NCBI GenBank assembly: GCA_026936325.1
Contig: JAPTHN010000004.1
Location: 49,007,289-49,071,288, forward strand
Direction: 5' to 3'
Source of the DNA: Platynereis dumerilii
Taxonomy: Eukaryota > Annelida > Polychaeta > Phyllodocida > Nereididae
Length of the DNA: 64,000 bases
Shown here: positions 53,620-64,000 of the stretch, one piece after another
How positions within the stretch are numbered: the first letter of the stretch is position 1
Layout: every line of letters begins with the position of its first letter
The notes under the pieces: generated by a model
What the model saw: only the letters and a program-made list of their open reading frames with translations
What the model was told of the DNA's origin: nothing
Databases searched by the model: none
Translations under genes and position numbers: made by a program

Positions 53620-54320
53620 AATATTATCTTGACATGTTATCTTGAGATGTTATCGTGAAGTAACATGAAGTCTATGATATCAAATGTTTATCTTGATATC
53701 CAATCATAGCAGTTACAATATCAGGATTTATCCTGATATCCCGCGTTATCTTTGAACATTATCATGATTCCAAAATAATCCACTTCTGTTTATCTTGATG
53801 TTGTTGCTTCTCGTCACGATAACAGTGCAGTTTATCATGATATCAGAGCAGCAACTACAGTCCAATGATATCACTGCAATCATCTCAAATCAAGCCACAA
53901 GTTCGTCTTGATATCACTCCATTATATCATGATAATACAACAATGCATTCCATTATCACATTTGTTAATCTTCATGTGACAATAGCTTGTCACGAATGCT
54001 TCAACAAGTCCATCTTAGCATGTAGTTGTTAAGTTGTATCGCTCCTGATTATCATGACAACCATTTGTGATGATATTTTGGATATCATTTATCCAGATGT
54101 CACAATAAAATCATATCAAGATAATTAAAAGGTTATCATTTTCTAATCTCTTCCTGATTATCTTGACAGTACCTTCTGAGGCTCGGAATATGTAATCACA
54201 GAAAATTAAGGCTTTTAGTGATTCAAGATAACCAATCGTTCAGACAGCAATTTTCAAGATAACTATCTGTATCAAGATAACAACAACATACTTCAAGATA
54301 ACAGTTATAAGGCAGTGCAA
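53620..54320. repeat. Cryptically repetitive stretch rich in TTATCTTGATATC-type words
   Basis: TTATCTTGA, TTATCATGATA and GATATC recur many times. In the left part TTATCTTGA predominates and in the right part TCAAGATAAC. It is not a clean tandem array. The core is also the GATA-factor word. Confidence 0.6.
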
Positions 54321-55179
54321 CAATTTGTGCACATTTGTTCGGAGTAAACATATTAATCAATTAATTTTTTTAGTACAATGTAGTTTTAGGTAGTTCTAGG
54401 CACGTGTAGTACAAGTGTCCTATTTATATACACAGACAACACCAAAATCACAGCATTCGTATCAAGTAAGACACATGTAGGTTAATAAGCCTACTAAATA
54501 CATCGGTCAAAAACAACAACATGAACCAATCGTTAGATACTAACTACTTGTTATTCATGGGCCAGGCGTGCGCAAGTCGTCAATAGTAATTAAATGATAA
54601 TTATTAGCTAAATAGGCTGATGCAGCAATGACGGCATAATAACCGTGGCTGTTATTGAACTTCCTAAGTACAAGGAGACCTGGATGTTATTGAGCTAATA
54701 TCCCAGGAAATGCTTGAAATTGTAGCTGACTGAGTTCTTACCACATTTGGTCAAACAACTAATAATTGCCAAAACTTCTTCGATGGTCATTAAATTTCAA
54801 ATTCAAACCCCAACCAAAACATTGTTGCCACCAACCACTTCACATTATTTTTTTTAATCAGGAAGAAACTGCAGTGCCTAATAGTGAAGGTTTCGTAATA
54901 CAGCTAATTTTTGAATTTTGGTTCTCTACATATTTGAGGTAAAGCTCAATCTCCACTTCGAGTACCATTTTTCTAATTGATTTAATGACGACTGGCGCAC
55001 GCCCAGTTAACCGTTATACACAACATTATCACCTGTTATAGTACATTAGTTGTACCTTATGTCACATATCAACAAAACATCACAAATTCACAAATGATAT
55101 AATTATCAGATATATATCATATTGAGTTTCCTTTCACAGTCTTATACAAGTTATACTTGAACATCATTCCAAGTTCAGT

Positions 55180-55278
55180 CTAGCAGTGAGCCCATGCTCA
55201 TCTTCAGTCAAGTAGTGAGTCTATGCTCATCTTCACAGTCTCGTAGTGAGCCCATGCTCATCTTAACACTGCTAATGC
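55180..55278 (-). repeat. About 30-bp tandem repeat directly after the PNT gene stop
   Basis: Three to four units of ATGAGCATGGGCTCACTACG on the minus strand follow the stop codon and so lie in the 3' UTR. The unit's first bases resemble the last coding bases, AGATGAGCATTAG. Confidence 0.75.
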
Positions 55279-55631
55279 TCATCTGCTCGCACTTGACGTC
55301 GGACTGCTGTTACTGGAAGTAGCTTCGGGATGAGATGTCGTCGTTGTCGTTTTAGGCGGCGACGATTTACTGAATCCTGTACTACTGGCGGATTTGACGG
55401 CTCTGCTGTCCGTGCTACTCTTCAACTGCATGGCTCTGTTTAATCGCATCTGGAAGTCTTTGTAGAGCAGTTTGCCTCCGAGGGGCACTCTGTATGTAAA
55501 CATCTGTAAGTTCATCAGACACAGAGCTTTTCCGTTCATCAGGAATCTGTCCAGGTGCACGGGGATCTCGTGAACGGACTTCATGTGTCGTAACCAGCGG
55601 TGGACGTCGTCTCGAGACCAGTCCCGGGGAT
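55279..55631 (-). CDS. PNT-only gene exon 2
   Basis: The acceptor is ATCTTTACAG. The first two bases complete Asp, then [15 protein letters not shown]. It carries nearly all of the PNT domain and an S/T-rich tail of about 45 residues ([14 protein letters not shown]), then TGA. Confidence 0.9.
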
Positions 55632-56206
55632 CTGTAAAGATAAAATGGTAAACGAAAGTCAGTTTTGAAGTGAAAAAATTTTAAAAAGGCTGAAATAGAA
55701 TCATAGATATTCTAGAAACGACATATTATGAGGATGTTCCAATATATATATATATATTGATACCGGGTATTGGTGGTATAGGGAACAAAATACCAGTATC
55801 GGTATTGCATCTGAAGTGAAAAAGCGGTACATTGATGTAATGGCAAAGGATGATTGAAACAGCCATCCAAAATAGGCCCAGGTGACCCAGCAAGAGCTGA
55901 ATTCGAACCCTGGACCCAGCGATTGGCAGCCTAGCACACAAGCACTAGACCAACCCTAACCCCGCAATGGCATATGAAATTCATGCATGAACATGATAAT
56001 AGAATCTGCAACCAAACTTCTGCAGTACCTCATTAAACCTGCTATAAAGTGCTATTGGCCTATTCATTCATCAACATCAGTCTTATCTATCAATCATTAT
56101 TTTTCGATCGAGAATGTTTTATTTTATTGTTCATCAACACATTCTATCTCTCATCAGTCTCATGCATTTATCTTCCTATCACACCTGTCTGTCTAGTATG
56201 TTAGTA

Positions 56207-56258
<52 letters not shown>

Positions 56259-58282
56259 CATCATATTATATCTGTGATACATAATCTATCTGTCTACAGT
56301 CTATTTTCCTCCTTTATTAAACCTCCATCCTACTTCCTGTCTTCCTCCATCAACTCTGCTGCCAACTGCACACACTAGCTCACACTAGACAGGAAATAAA
56401 GATTTCCAAAAAACAAACTTCCTGCCCTGATAGCTCAACACTCAGAGAGCTATAAACATGATAAAACATTTTCTTTTATGCCAAAGCCAAGAAAAGGTCA
56501 AAGGTCTCACTGGTTCAAGTCATGATATGATAAGTGGAGATGGGAATGTTATAAAAAAACATTTAATTCTTTATTAGAATAATAAAATTATCCTCAAATA
56601 CCTCATACTCTTCTTCATGGAGCTGCCACACTTTTGCAACTTCAGATAAAGCAATTTAAGATTATTTGTATGATTTAAAAGGAGTTAATTGATTCCAAAA
56701 CCATCGAACAAGTTGTTTCGGAGTCCCTACGGGTATTAAACCGTTTTCACGCATTGTTGGTCGATTTTCCGATCTAAGGAGTAAAACAGACAAGAAAACA
56801 TATTTGGTTTGGTTTCATGAGCATGAGAAAAATGTTGTTTGGTCAATAGTTTGGGCTCTTTACCCTTTTTTAATTGTTTCATACCTTCATTTAGAAACGT
56901 CCAATATTTTGTTGAAATTATAAAAGTGCGACAGCTAAATCTAAAAGAGCTGTACTTCTCAGATTTTGTTGAATTTGTAAAAATATAAAAATGTGTGGCA
57001 GCTGCATTATCATATGATTATTAAGAAAAGTTTTAGGCCCTGTGTTGTTGGTTTTTGCCTACTGGTTCAACCCTCCATACATGTAAATGTCATCCTGGCT
57101 GCATTTCCTCCATAAACCCATATTTCCATTAACAATAACCATTGTTTTTAGTCACAACTGGAAATGTATAGTCATCATTTATATAAATATATAAATATAC
57201 ACAAATTTCAGCCATTTCCTGCTTAAAAGTACACAAAATCATGAGTCATTCATCATGTTTATACACAGGATACTATAGCACACATCCTTATTAAGTCATC
57301 AATAAAAGGTTTTGCTAGGTAAGCACTTTTGGATACATGCACTGAGTGTAGCAATGATCTATTTGAAACAGGTACAGCCAACTATTTTTAAAATTGCTTG
57401 GTTGATAAAGTTTTTGACTCTTTGTATTAATAGGGGTATTTATTAAAGTACCACAAATACTTAAATCTGTGTAATTTATTAATCTCACTAAATTTCATAT
57501 TGAATTTACTATTCAGCCGTTTTTTAATTCAATTAATAGGATCTTTTTTCTATAATAGAGACATCCTTTATTGCCAAAATACATGTTTGTGCTACCATGA
57601 ATTCGCTATGCATGAGTTGAAAGACTCATCACCCATCAGCTCGTGGGAAAATTATTTTATAAACAAAATATCACAAATATATGTGTTGTATCAACTTATA
57701 TGTGTAATTGGCAAAATTATCTAATAAACTTCCTATTACTTCAAATTGAATTACTTCATAGTTCATACTCAAGCTAAGCAGATGAGGCAATGACCTATAA
57801 CTCACAATCCCTTATACTAACAACAGTCCAAGGACTGAATACACTAATTCCCCAATGATCTTGTGAAATCTTATTAACTAGTACTTTAACTCCCCACTAA
57901 TTCCAGTGTTATTCCACAGACAATTGAGTTTATCATGTCAGACAGGAAACAGGATGTCTGAACAGCAGCTCAACACAGCTCCAGTGCACAATGGCACACA
58001 GGACCGGATGTTGTTTATCATGAACATGACCCCAAATAGCTTACTCCAGACCGGATGTGAGGCTACAAATAGGTTTCTCCACAGGTGAGAGGAATGGCAG
58101 GGGGGGGGGGGCACTCCCAAGAAATATAAGTTTTATTTTGATACAACTGTGCAACTACAATATTATGTTGATACTGATGTTATATCACTAATAAGAGTGT
58201 TTAATTTGATTGATTTTTATAGATAACTAATTGAATTGTAAAGCAGCATTTGTTATTATTTGTCAAGACGAAAGACTGAGCC

Positions 58283-58337
<55 letters not shown>

Positions 58338-58955
58338 CATCTATCTTTCTATCTATCTATCTATCAATCTATCCATCTATCAATCTATCTATATATCAAT
58401 CAATCTATCAATCAGTCTATCTATCCATCTATCTTTCTTTCCATCTGTCTATCTATCTTGTATGTATGTGTGTATCTATGTAACATCATCATCTGACAAT
58501 ATTTTGATCAACATAAAAACAAGTTAGGCCCTAGCCCATATTGATTTTATATCTGAAGGTCACACATTTCACACCTTTAAAAACAAAATAATACCATGTG
58601 TGTCAATAAAAGATGAACATAAATTCACACTGAAATACACAAACAACCATCAAACATATATAGGCCACAACATGCAAAACACACAAAATAAATAGTTGTG
58701 TCAGTGCAAAAATGTAATATTTTTGCACTTTGCATGTTGTGGCCTATATTACTATATTATATAACTCATTCAAAGTCATATATGAAATTGTCAATATCAT
58801 CAACTTAACCAAAACAACAGCCACATACCTGTATTGGGAACAGTAAATCTTATGATATTGGCCCTCCTGGAAGTGTCAAAGGGTCTTTTGAACTCAAATA
58901 CATCCATGTTCTGCATATTAGAACACTGGATTTCTTCTAAACACATCTTGACCAT
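55279..58955 (-). CDS. PNT (pointed/SAM) domain-only protein, Mae/Edl-like Ets modulator, two exons
   Basis: Exon 1 (58955-58829) and exon 2 (55631-55279) join in phase 1 (ACAG|GTATGT to TTTACAG) to give 159 residues, or 143 from the third in-frame Met at 58907. The PNT domain is plain: [20 protein letters not shown], then [20 protein letters not shown] and [13 protein letters not shown]. The pattern FxMNGKALxL...FxYRxPxxGxxLY is closest to TEL/Yan-type PNT domains. A Ser/Thr/Lys-rich tail follows, ending SSASR and TGA; there is no ETS DNA-binding domain in exon 2 or in the sequence down to 46.4 kb. Family knowledge: PNT domains of this kind self-associate or bind Ets factors, and Drosophila Mae is a PNT-only protein that regulates Yan and Pointed. 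An Ets-modulating nuclear role is inferred. An alternative transcript that skips this stop cannot be excluded. Confidence 0.85.
56208..56258 (+). repeat. (TATC)n microsatellite
   Basis: About 12 TATC units in the PNT gene intron. Confidence 0.95.
56613..56960 (-). mobile_element. Diverged copy of the AGCTC...AAAAGTG TIR family
   Basis: Against the inverted 62095-62443 element it shares GGAGTTAATTGATTCC, CATTGTTGGT-GATTTTCC-ATCTAAG, CATGAG-AAAA and TTTGGTCAATAGTTT-GGGCTCTTT in the same order. The ends keep degenerate inverted repeats (ACTTTTGCAAC and ATAAAAGTGCGACAG). In the PNT gene intron. Confidence 0.75.
58277..58459 (+). repeat. (CTAT)n microsatellite
   Basis: A tract of 15 or so pure CTAT units passing into mixed CTAT/CAAT/CCAT units, in the PNT gene intron. 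Frames reading SIYLSIYL are artefacts. Confidence 0.95.
58657..58750. repeat. Foldback hairpin with TATAGGCCACAACATGCAAA arms
   Basis: Arms of 20 bp pair exactly (58660-58679 with 58727-58746). A second nested hairpin, AGTGCAAAAAT/ATTTTTGCACT, lies between. It is a minimal palindromic element or a structured intron segment. Confidence 0.8.
58829..58955 (-). CDS. PNT-only gene exon 1
   Basis: Four in-frame Met codons (58955, 58946, 58922, 58907) precede [20 protein letters not shown] and VPNT; an in-frame TAA stands just upstream of the first. Both the first (AACATGG) and the last (AACATGG) have good context. A TATA-like word only about 40 bases upstream of the first Met could favour the last. 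Donor ACAG|GTATGT. Confidence 0.82.
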
Positions 58956-58991
58956 GTTTTAGTTATCCCAAATTAAATAGTGGTATCCAAA

Positions 58992-59160
58992 TTATAAATA
59001 GTGGTATCCCAATCCAATGTTACACACTTGTGAACAGCACAGGCTCTCAGAGCAGAATGACTCAAATAGTTCCAGAGTGGTGAGCTGACCTCCCCCTTCG
59101 CCCCCCCCCCCCACCACACACACACCTGGCATCCGGGCAGTTAGTAGGGCGTGACGTCAT
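58992..59160 (-). promoter_or_regulatory. Putative promoter of the PNT-only gene
   Basis: TATTTATAAT at 58992-59001 is TATA-like. A full CRE, TGACGTCA, is at 59152-59159. A C-run and CA-run (59098-59125) separate them. AAATAGTGGTATCC is duplicated at about 58975 and 58996. Placement only; no start site is known. Confidence 0.4.
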
Positions 59161-59982
59161 CACTGGCAGGAAGTCTGTTCCATACACAATTAAGTCACCT
59201 GTGCCATGAGAGGTGTATTTATTGTAAGAGGATTATTTTTTATTTTTGACAAAAGTATTCAATTTAATGCTATCTGGTAATACAGGGTTATTCATAATAT
59301 AATTTATTTAGACTTTTTTTTAATTTAAGAAATTTATTACAGGTAATTGGCTTAATATTTTGTCATTAGGTTACTTGGGGTTTACTCTCAATTTAGTTAC
59401 TAACAAAATTGAGAAATTATAACAATTTCATATGATTGAACAATTCAATAAACTTTCATATTTCAAATATATAAAAGATATCCAGTTTCAATAAACAATT
59501 CAATCTTTTCTATATAGCCTATAACACAAAAACTTGATTCCTTTAATTTTTCCCTGAATAAAAATACAACAAACCATTCATATAGGCAAGATATGATTTG
59601 AAAATGAAATCAATTCAATATTGATAAGGCTGGAGAAACCAATTTCCTGCTATAATTGGTGCTCCTCCCTCATGGGGGGCTATACAAATACTTAACAAAT
59701 GCTAAATTGTTGCTGAACCCCTATTCAATTCAAATCACAAATAATTTATACACCAACAATCACCTGGGGGCAGAGATAATTACAGAGGCAGATGATTTTT
59801 GGGCAGATGCCTCTGCATGCTTAGCCAGGACAGATGACTTCTGGTTATTAAGATAATTTACTTTTATTTTGGGGGGGGGGCAATTGTGCCACCTGCCAGC
59901 AAATGTTCTTTTTTAGTTTTCTCCTTTTTAAAAACAGGAAGTTGTATTTCTCTGTATCATAAGTATAGGCCTGAATTGATTT

Positions 59983-60160
59983 ATGATAGATAGATAGATA
60001 GAAAGATAGATACTATACGATGGATAGATATCTATAGATAGACAGAAAGACAGATAGATAGATAAGCAGATAGATCCATTTGAAAGATTTAGGAAGGTAG
60101 ACCTACGTAGACAGATAGATAGACAGAAAGATAGACAGAAAGAAAGAAAGATAGATATAT
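59983..60160 (+). repeat. Mixed (GATA)n/(AGAC)n/(GAAA)n microsatellite
   Basis: Impure tetranucleotide tract of GATA, AGAC and GAAA units in several blocks. Confidence 0.9.
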
Positions 60161-61147
60161 CAACATAAATTGATTGAGACCTGCAAATCTATATCAAGTT
60201 AGAGTAAGATAGTCCCAAGGAAAAAATAAACACAAATAGACAAAACCACAGACAAAATCAGTAGGCCTGCATGAAATTGTAATCATACACAGATGACGTC
60301 AACGTCATTCAGAAATAATCTTCTTAGGATGTCTTTCTTACTTGTCAGTTCCGAGAAACACGGAAGTTGATGTTCTTTCCTTGAAGGGGTGGAGGGGGGG
60401 GGGGGGTTGGCTGATCAACTCCGGAAGGAGCTTAAGAGATTTGTACAGATACCCTGTCGTTTGAATCAGAATATACAGTAGCTCTGGTAAGTCAGTACAT
60501 ATGGAACTACAGACATCAATTTCTTAAACAATTTGAAATTTCACACCTCCACAAAAAACAAAAACAACATGTTTTAGTCATAAAAGAAGTCGACAAATTA
60601 TGTAAATATATTTAATATACAGAAAATAATCATACCATGCCAAATTGTTAATTAATAAATAATAAAATACTCAGAATTTTTTTTATGGATATCCAAATAT
60701 GAAAAATCTATGTTGCATAAATGTTTGTGATTAAATCACTTTAAATACAAAAGACAATCTCATCAAAGTATGTAGACAGGATGTAGGAAGAAACAGGATG
60801 TAGAGACAGGATGTAAGCCCTCAGCATCCTCAGAGGCATTGGGTGTACAGGATGTATTCAACTGTTCAAGAAACAGGATGTTGCACATAAGATGGTGTTG
60901 CCTACAGCATAAATTTGTAGGCGCCCAGCAGAAGCAATAGGCCTACTGAACAGCACTGCTGAAGGCTGTAATTATTTTTTTCAAATATTTTCTTCAGATT
61001 TGAAAATATCCATTTTATTGGTACAGGGGGCCTAAGACAGGGCCTACATCTATAATCCACCAAGAGAATGCTATATCTACACACAATATATCAAATCTAT
61101 CAATCTCTACATGTATCAGTCTCTGCATCTAATAGGCCTACGTTATC

Positions 61148-61203
61148 TATCAATCTGTACATCTATCAATCTCTACATATATATCAATCAATCTGTCTAT
61201 CGC

Positions 61204-61278
<75 letters not shown>

Positions 61279-61350
61279 CTCAATCAATCCATCTATCAAT
61301 ATATATATATATATATTATATTACCTATCTATCTATCTATCTCTCTATCA
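61148..61350 (+). repeat. (CTAT)n microsatellite with flanking impure units
   Basis: Pure CTAT from 61203 to about 61277, then CAAT/CCAT variants, a (TA)n run and a final short CTAT block. Confidence 0.95.
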
Positions 61351-62094
61351 TGATCAACAATACAATTTATACCAAATAAATATCTGAGCTTTCTTTTCTT
61401 CCTTTGGCTCACCAAAGTAAAGCTTTTTTGTAACTCTGGCAAATCTTCACAAATTGCGAATGAACAACTTGAAATTGGAACTTCTACAGACAACTAATTA
61501 GACCTAACTCCAAAAACAAATCATCAAAGTCAATCAAGCAATCATCAATCCATTTATTACAGATGTCGTGTATCCAATTGCAACACTGAAACAGTGTGCA
61601 AAACAAGTTAGTGCAGAGGCCTAGATAGCAGTGTCTTCCTAAAACTGATCAACTTCCATCCAAAACAAGAATTGTTACTATAGCAACAATGACGTCGCCA
61701 GGAAATACAAATGGAACAAAATAATCACCTATCAGCTGAAAAAAAGAGAAAAGATCTTCTAAATACGGACAGACCTATTGCAAAAGAGAAAGATTAACTT
61801 GTAACAAATAATATGTAGGCTTATATAGTTTAAAAAGAAGCTGGTAAGTAATAAGTACTGGTTTATAACCAAAATTATAATGAAATGGTTATTATTCATC
61901 AGAAAGTGCAAATCAATTGCCAAAATACTCAAGGATTCAATTAAAATATTCACACACAGGAAAAACCTAATAAAAAAGCTATCATAAATTAGAAATACCA
62001 ATAAAGTAGGCCTTTATATACATCTCAAAACTCTAGTTCCAATGAAATTTTACAGTAATTAGTGACATGATTGGGGCTTTACATCCAGTAGGTA

Positions 62095-62443
62095 CAGCTC
62101 ATCTTCACGAAGCAGACACACTTTTAAAACTATAACAAAATCTTGGAAGTGTCATAAAGGAAGGTAGGAAACAATTTAAAGAGGGTTAAAGAGCCCTAAA
62201 ACTATTGACCAAATAACCTTTTTCTCATGACCCCTAATGTGTTTTTTTGTCTATTTTACTTCTTAGATAGGAAAATCTACCAACAATGTGTGAAAAGGCT
62301 TATTGGTTAATATGGAAAACAACTTGGTCAATAGTTTCAGGAATCAATTAACTCCATTTAAATTGCTTTATAACTTCCATTTTTGAACATCCCAGATTTA
62401 TTTTGAAGTTTTAAAAGCGTGTCTGCTTCATGAAGTTGAGCTG
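62095..62443. mobile_element. TA-flanked TIR element, 349 bp
   Basis: Ends CAGCTCATCTTCACGAAGCA, then GACACACTTTTAAAAC, and inverted CAGCTCAACTTCATGAAGCA, then GACACGCTTTTAAAAC. TA stands outside both. No coding frame. The inverted homologue at 56613-56960 shows this is a family. Confidence 0.85.
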
Positions 62444-63130
62444 TATTTATGCACTTGGTCTAGTTACTAAGTTGTTGGGCTAATTAGGACAGGACTAGGG
62501 CTGATTGAAACTGTGCTACCCACTGAGCTTACCCTCCAAACTTATTAACATAGACCTAATATTTACCATATGTCATGCAATTGAATTGTAAATGAGAACC
62601 AAAAAGACAGCTAAATTCTGAATCACACAATATTTATTTACGACAAGGCAGCTTTCTTTATCTTATTTTTTGGCAGACCAATTATTTTCTCAGCATTTCC
62701 TGCCCATTGTTGGACCATCTTATTTCTTTTTCTGCAATTGGAATTTAATTTGACTTGGCAACTTGCAAACGACTTTTAGATGGTTCATTTCCCTCCTTGC
62801 AGCCCACAGGATGTTGCCATCACAATTGCATTGTGGGAAATGTTGCATTGTTGACACTTCCTGTGTGGTAACCAAGGGAACCACATAACCTCGAGGTGTC
62901 AACTTGAAGCATCATGTTTCCATGGCAACTGCATTTTTTTGACACCTGTCATCATTTAATTCTTAAAACTGAAATTGTAGATATGCCACCAACATTCGTT
63001 TTTAGAAGTTTCAAGTTTTGAATAAATGCCAAGTGGCCAAATATGGATTTATGAAGCTTAAAATAATATCATTAAACTATAGCTAAATCTATTGAGTTGA
63101 GAACTTGAGAAAGATATTTATCTTACCTAT

Positions 63131-63180
63131 CTATAACAATATCTATCTATCTATCTATCCTAATATATAGATCTATCTAT
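63131..63180 (+). repeat. Short (CTAT)n microsatellite
   Basis: Two short blocks of CTAT units. Confidence 0.85.
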
Positions 63181-63554
63181 TCTAATATTTCAACATGAGG
63201 TTAAATTGTCCGTTTTCACACATTTCACACATCATTAAATAACCCTGCCCATATTTGGACATGTGACCTAACATGACACAATCATGACAGGAAATTGTGA
63301 CATCATAACCATTCTGCAAATGAGGCAATTGTCAAATCGTGAAACCACTGATGTCACAGGCCCCTCCCAATCAATTAATTGTGAATAATGTGAAGAAATT
63401 CATAACCAATACCTGATGCATTCCATAGTTTAGAAATTAATGATAAATGCAGGCCCTACAAGTTTTGAAAAATGTAAAACAGCTTACTCAATAATTATAA
63501 TTTTGGACTTTCTATAATTAAAGGACTCGTAAACCTTCCCCCAAGATTGCATTG

Positions 63555-63715
63555 TCAGTCAGTCAGTCAGTCAGTCAGTCAGTCAGTCAGTCAGTCAGTC
63601 AGTCAGTCAGTCAGTCAGTCAGTCAGGAAGGAAGGAAGGAAGGAAGGAAGGAAGGAAGGAAGGAAGGAAGGAAGGAAGGAAGGAAGGAAGGAAGGAAGGA
63701 AGGAAGGAAGGAAGG
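63555..63715 (+). repeat. (CAGT)n followed by (GGAA)n microsatellite
   Basis: About 17 CAGT units run straight into about 22 GGAA units. Frames reading QSVSQSVS and EGRKEGRK are artefacts. Confidence 0.95.
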
Positions 63716-64000
63716 ACGGTGAGCAGGCAGGAAAGAAATCAAGGAAGGAACAAAGGGGCTTTGACATCTAGATATGAAATTTGAAAAGAAGGAAATAAAT
63801 TTGGGTGACCAAACTGACTATTGATATATTTTTTTTCAAATTGTTTGCCAAACCTCCAAAAATTCTTACTTCCTTCATAAGACATTGTAAAGTTCCTTTC
63901 CTAATCAACCCCACGTCTCCTTTTTGTTCCCTAATGCTTCCCTGACTTCCTTTGCACCAGAAATTTAAGAGTTCACTCAAAACCTCTTGAATAATTTTGA

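Larger units (their letters stand above)
46399..55180. other. Intergenic region between the PLP enzyme and the PNT-only gene
   Basis: No coding exon can be supported in 8.8 kb. It holds the second copy of the CGTCC/GGCGGG dispersed repeat (46650-46900) and a two-unit tandem repeat (46806-47095). Also present are a 40-bp tandem duplication (50441-50520), a 20-bp triple repeat of X-box-like sites (51226-51279) and a 700-bp stretch unusually rich in TTATC/GATAA (53620-54320). The right end may be 3' UTR of the PNT gene. Confidence 0.5.
59200..64000. other. Upstream flank of the PNT-only gene
   Basis: No coding exon is supported. Besides the microsatellites and one MITE listed separately, it has two further CRE-type words (60294-60301 and 61689-61695) and X-box-like words GTTACTATAGCAAC (61674) and GTTTCCATGGCAAC (62916). 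Confidence 0.5.

Noticed and set aside
46399-55278. A downstream ETS DNA-binding exon for the PNT gene
   Set aside because: No LWQFLL or KPxMNYxKLSR-like sequence was found on the minus strand, so the gene is called PNT-only.
55876-55945. tRNA gene suggested by GAATTCGAACCC
   Set aside because: The B-box-like word has no matching A box or cloverleaf; at most a SINE remnant.
58277-61350. Open frames reading SIYLSIYL
   Set aside because: Direct translation of CTAT microsatellites; no start context, splice signals or domain.
62720-62902. 60-codon minus-strand open frame as an upstream exon of the PNT gene
   Set aside because: No donor in a suitable place and no similarity; probably chance.
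63547-63771. Open frame reading QSVSQSVS then EGRKEGRK
   Set aside because: Translation of CAGT and GGAA microsatellites.

Overview
This is a window of a metazoan nuclear genome: AT-rich, with large introns and small GT-AG exons, and dense in microsatellites, minisatellites and short inverted-repeat DNA transposons. The gene content (a signal-peptide S1 protease, a serine-racemase/threonine-dehydratase enzyme, a PNT/SAM-domain protein of the ETS world) and the repeat style fit a marine invertebrate, perhaps an echinoderm or other deuterostome. The species is inference. Nothing bacterial, viral or CRISPR-like was recognised, and no LTR element was seen.

Four protein-coding loci can be built with matching splice phases. 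(1) About 2.2-14.0 kb, plus strand: the last six coding exons of an unrecognised Gln-, Ser- and Arg/Lys-rich protein with recurring short basic motifs. (2) 41.8-18.9 kb, minus strand: a complete seven-exon secreted chymotrypsin-fold protease with the whole catalytic triad, an elastase-like S1 pocket and no basic activation residue. (3) 46.4-44.6 kb, minus strand: a complete three-exon, 341-residue PLP enzyme of the serine racemase / L-threonine dehydratase family. (4) 58.96-55.28 kb, minus strand: a complete two-exon protein that is little more than a PNT domain, in the style of the Drosophila Ets modulator Mae/Edl.

Most of the rest is repeat DNA. The protease introns hold a 5'-truncated LINE (23.9-26.1 kb), an internally deleted Tc1/mariner-type copy, at least seven small TIR elements, a 367-bp tandem array, a large inverted satellite array interrupted by a TA-flanked element whose empty site is also present, and several minisatellites. 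A dimeric 39-bp minisatellite lies just upstream of the protease promoter, followed by an orphan copy of protease exon 4.

The observation that deserves most attention is protease intron 2. It is a 1,248-bp inverted-repeat element flanked by a 7-bp direct repeat (AGTCCGA) that is itself coding sequence. Taking out the element and one repeat copy restores a perfect in-frame protease sequence (LQLLGLHNCGG). This looks like an intron made by a DNA transposon, with the splice acceptor inside the element's terminal repeat. Two other introns of the same gene carry transposon ends within about 4 and 16 bases of a splice site.

The four loci have no obvious shared pathway; they are ordinary neighbours in a repeat-rich genome.
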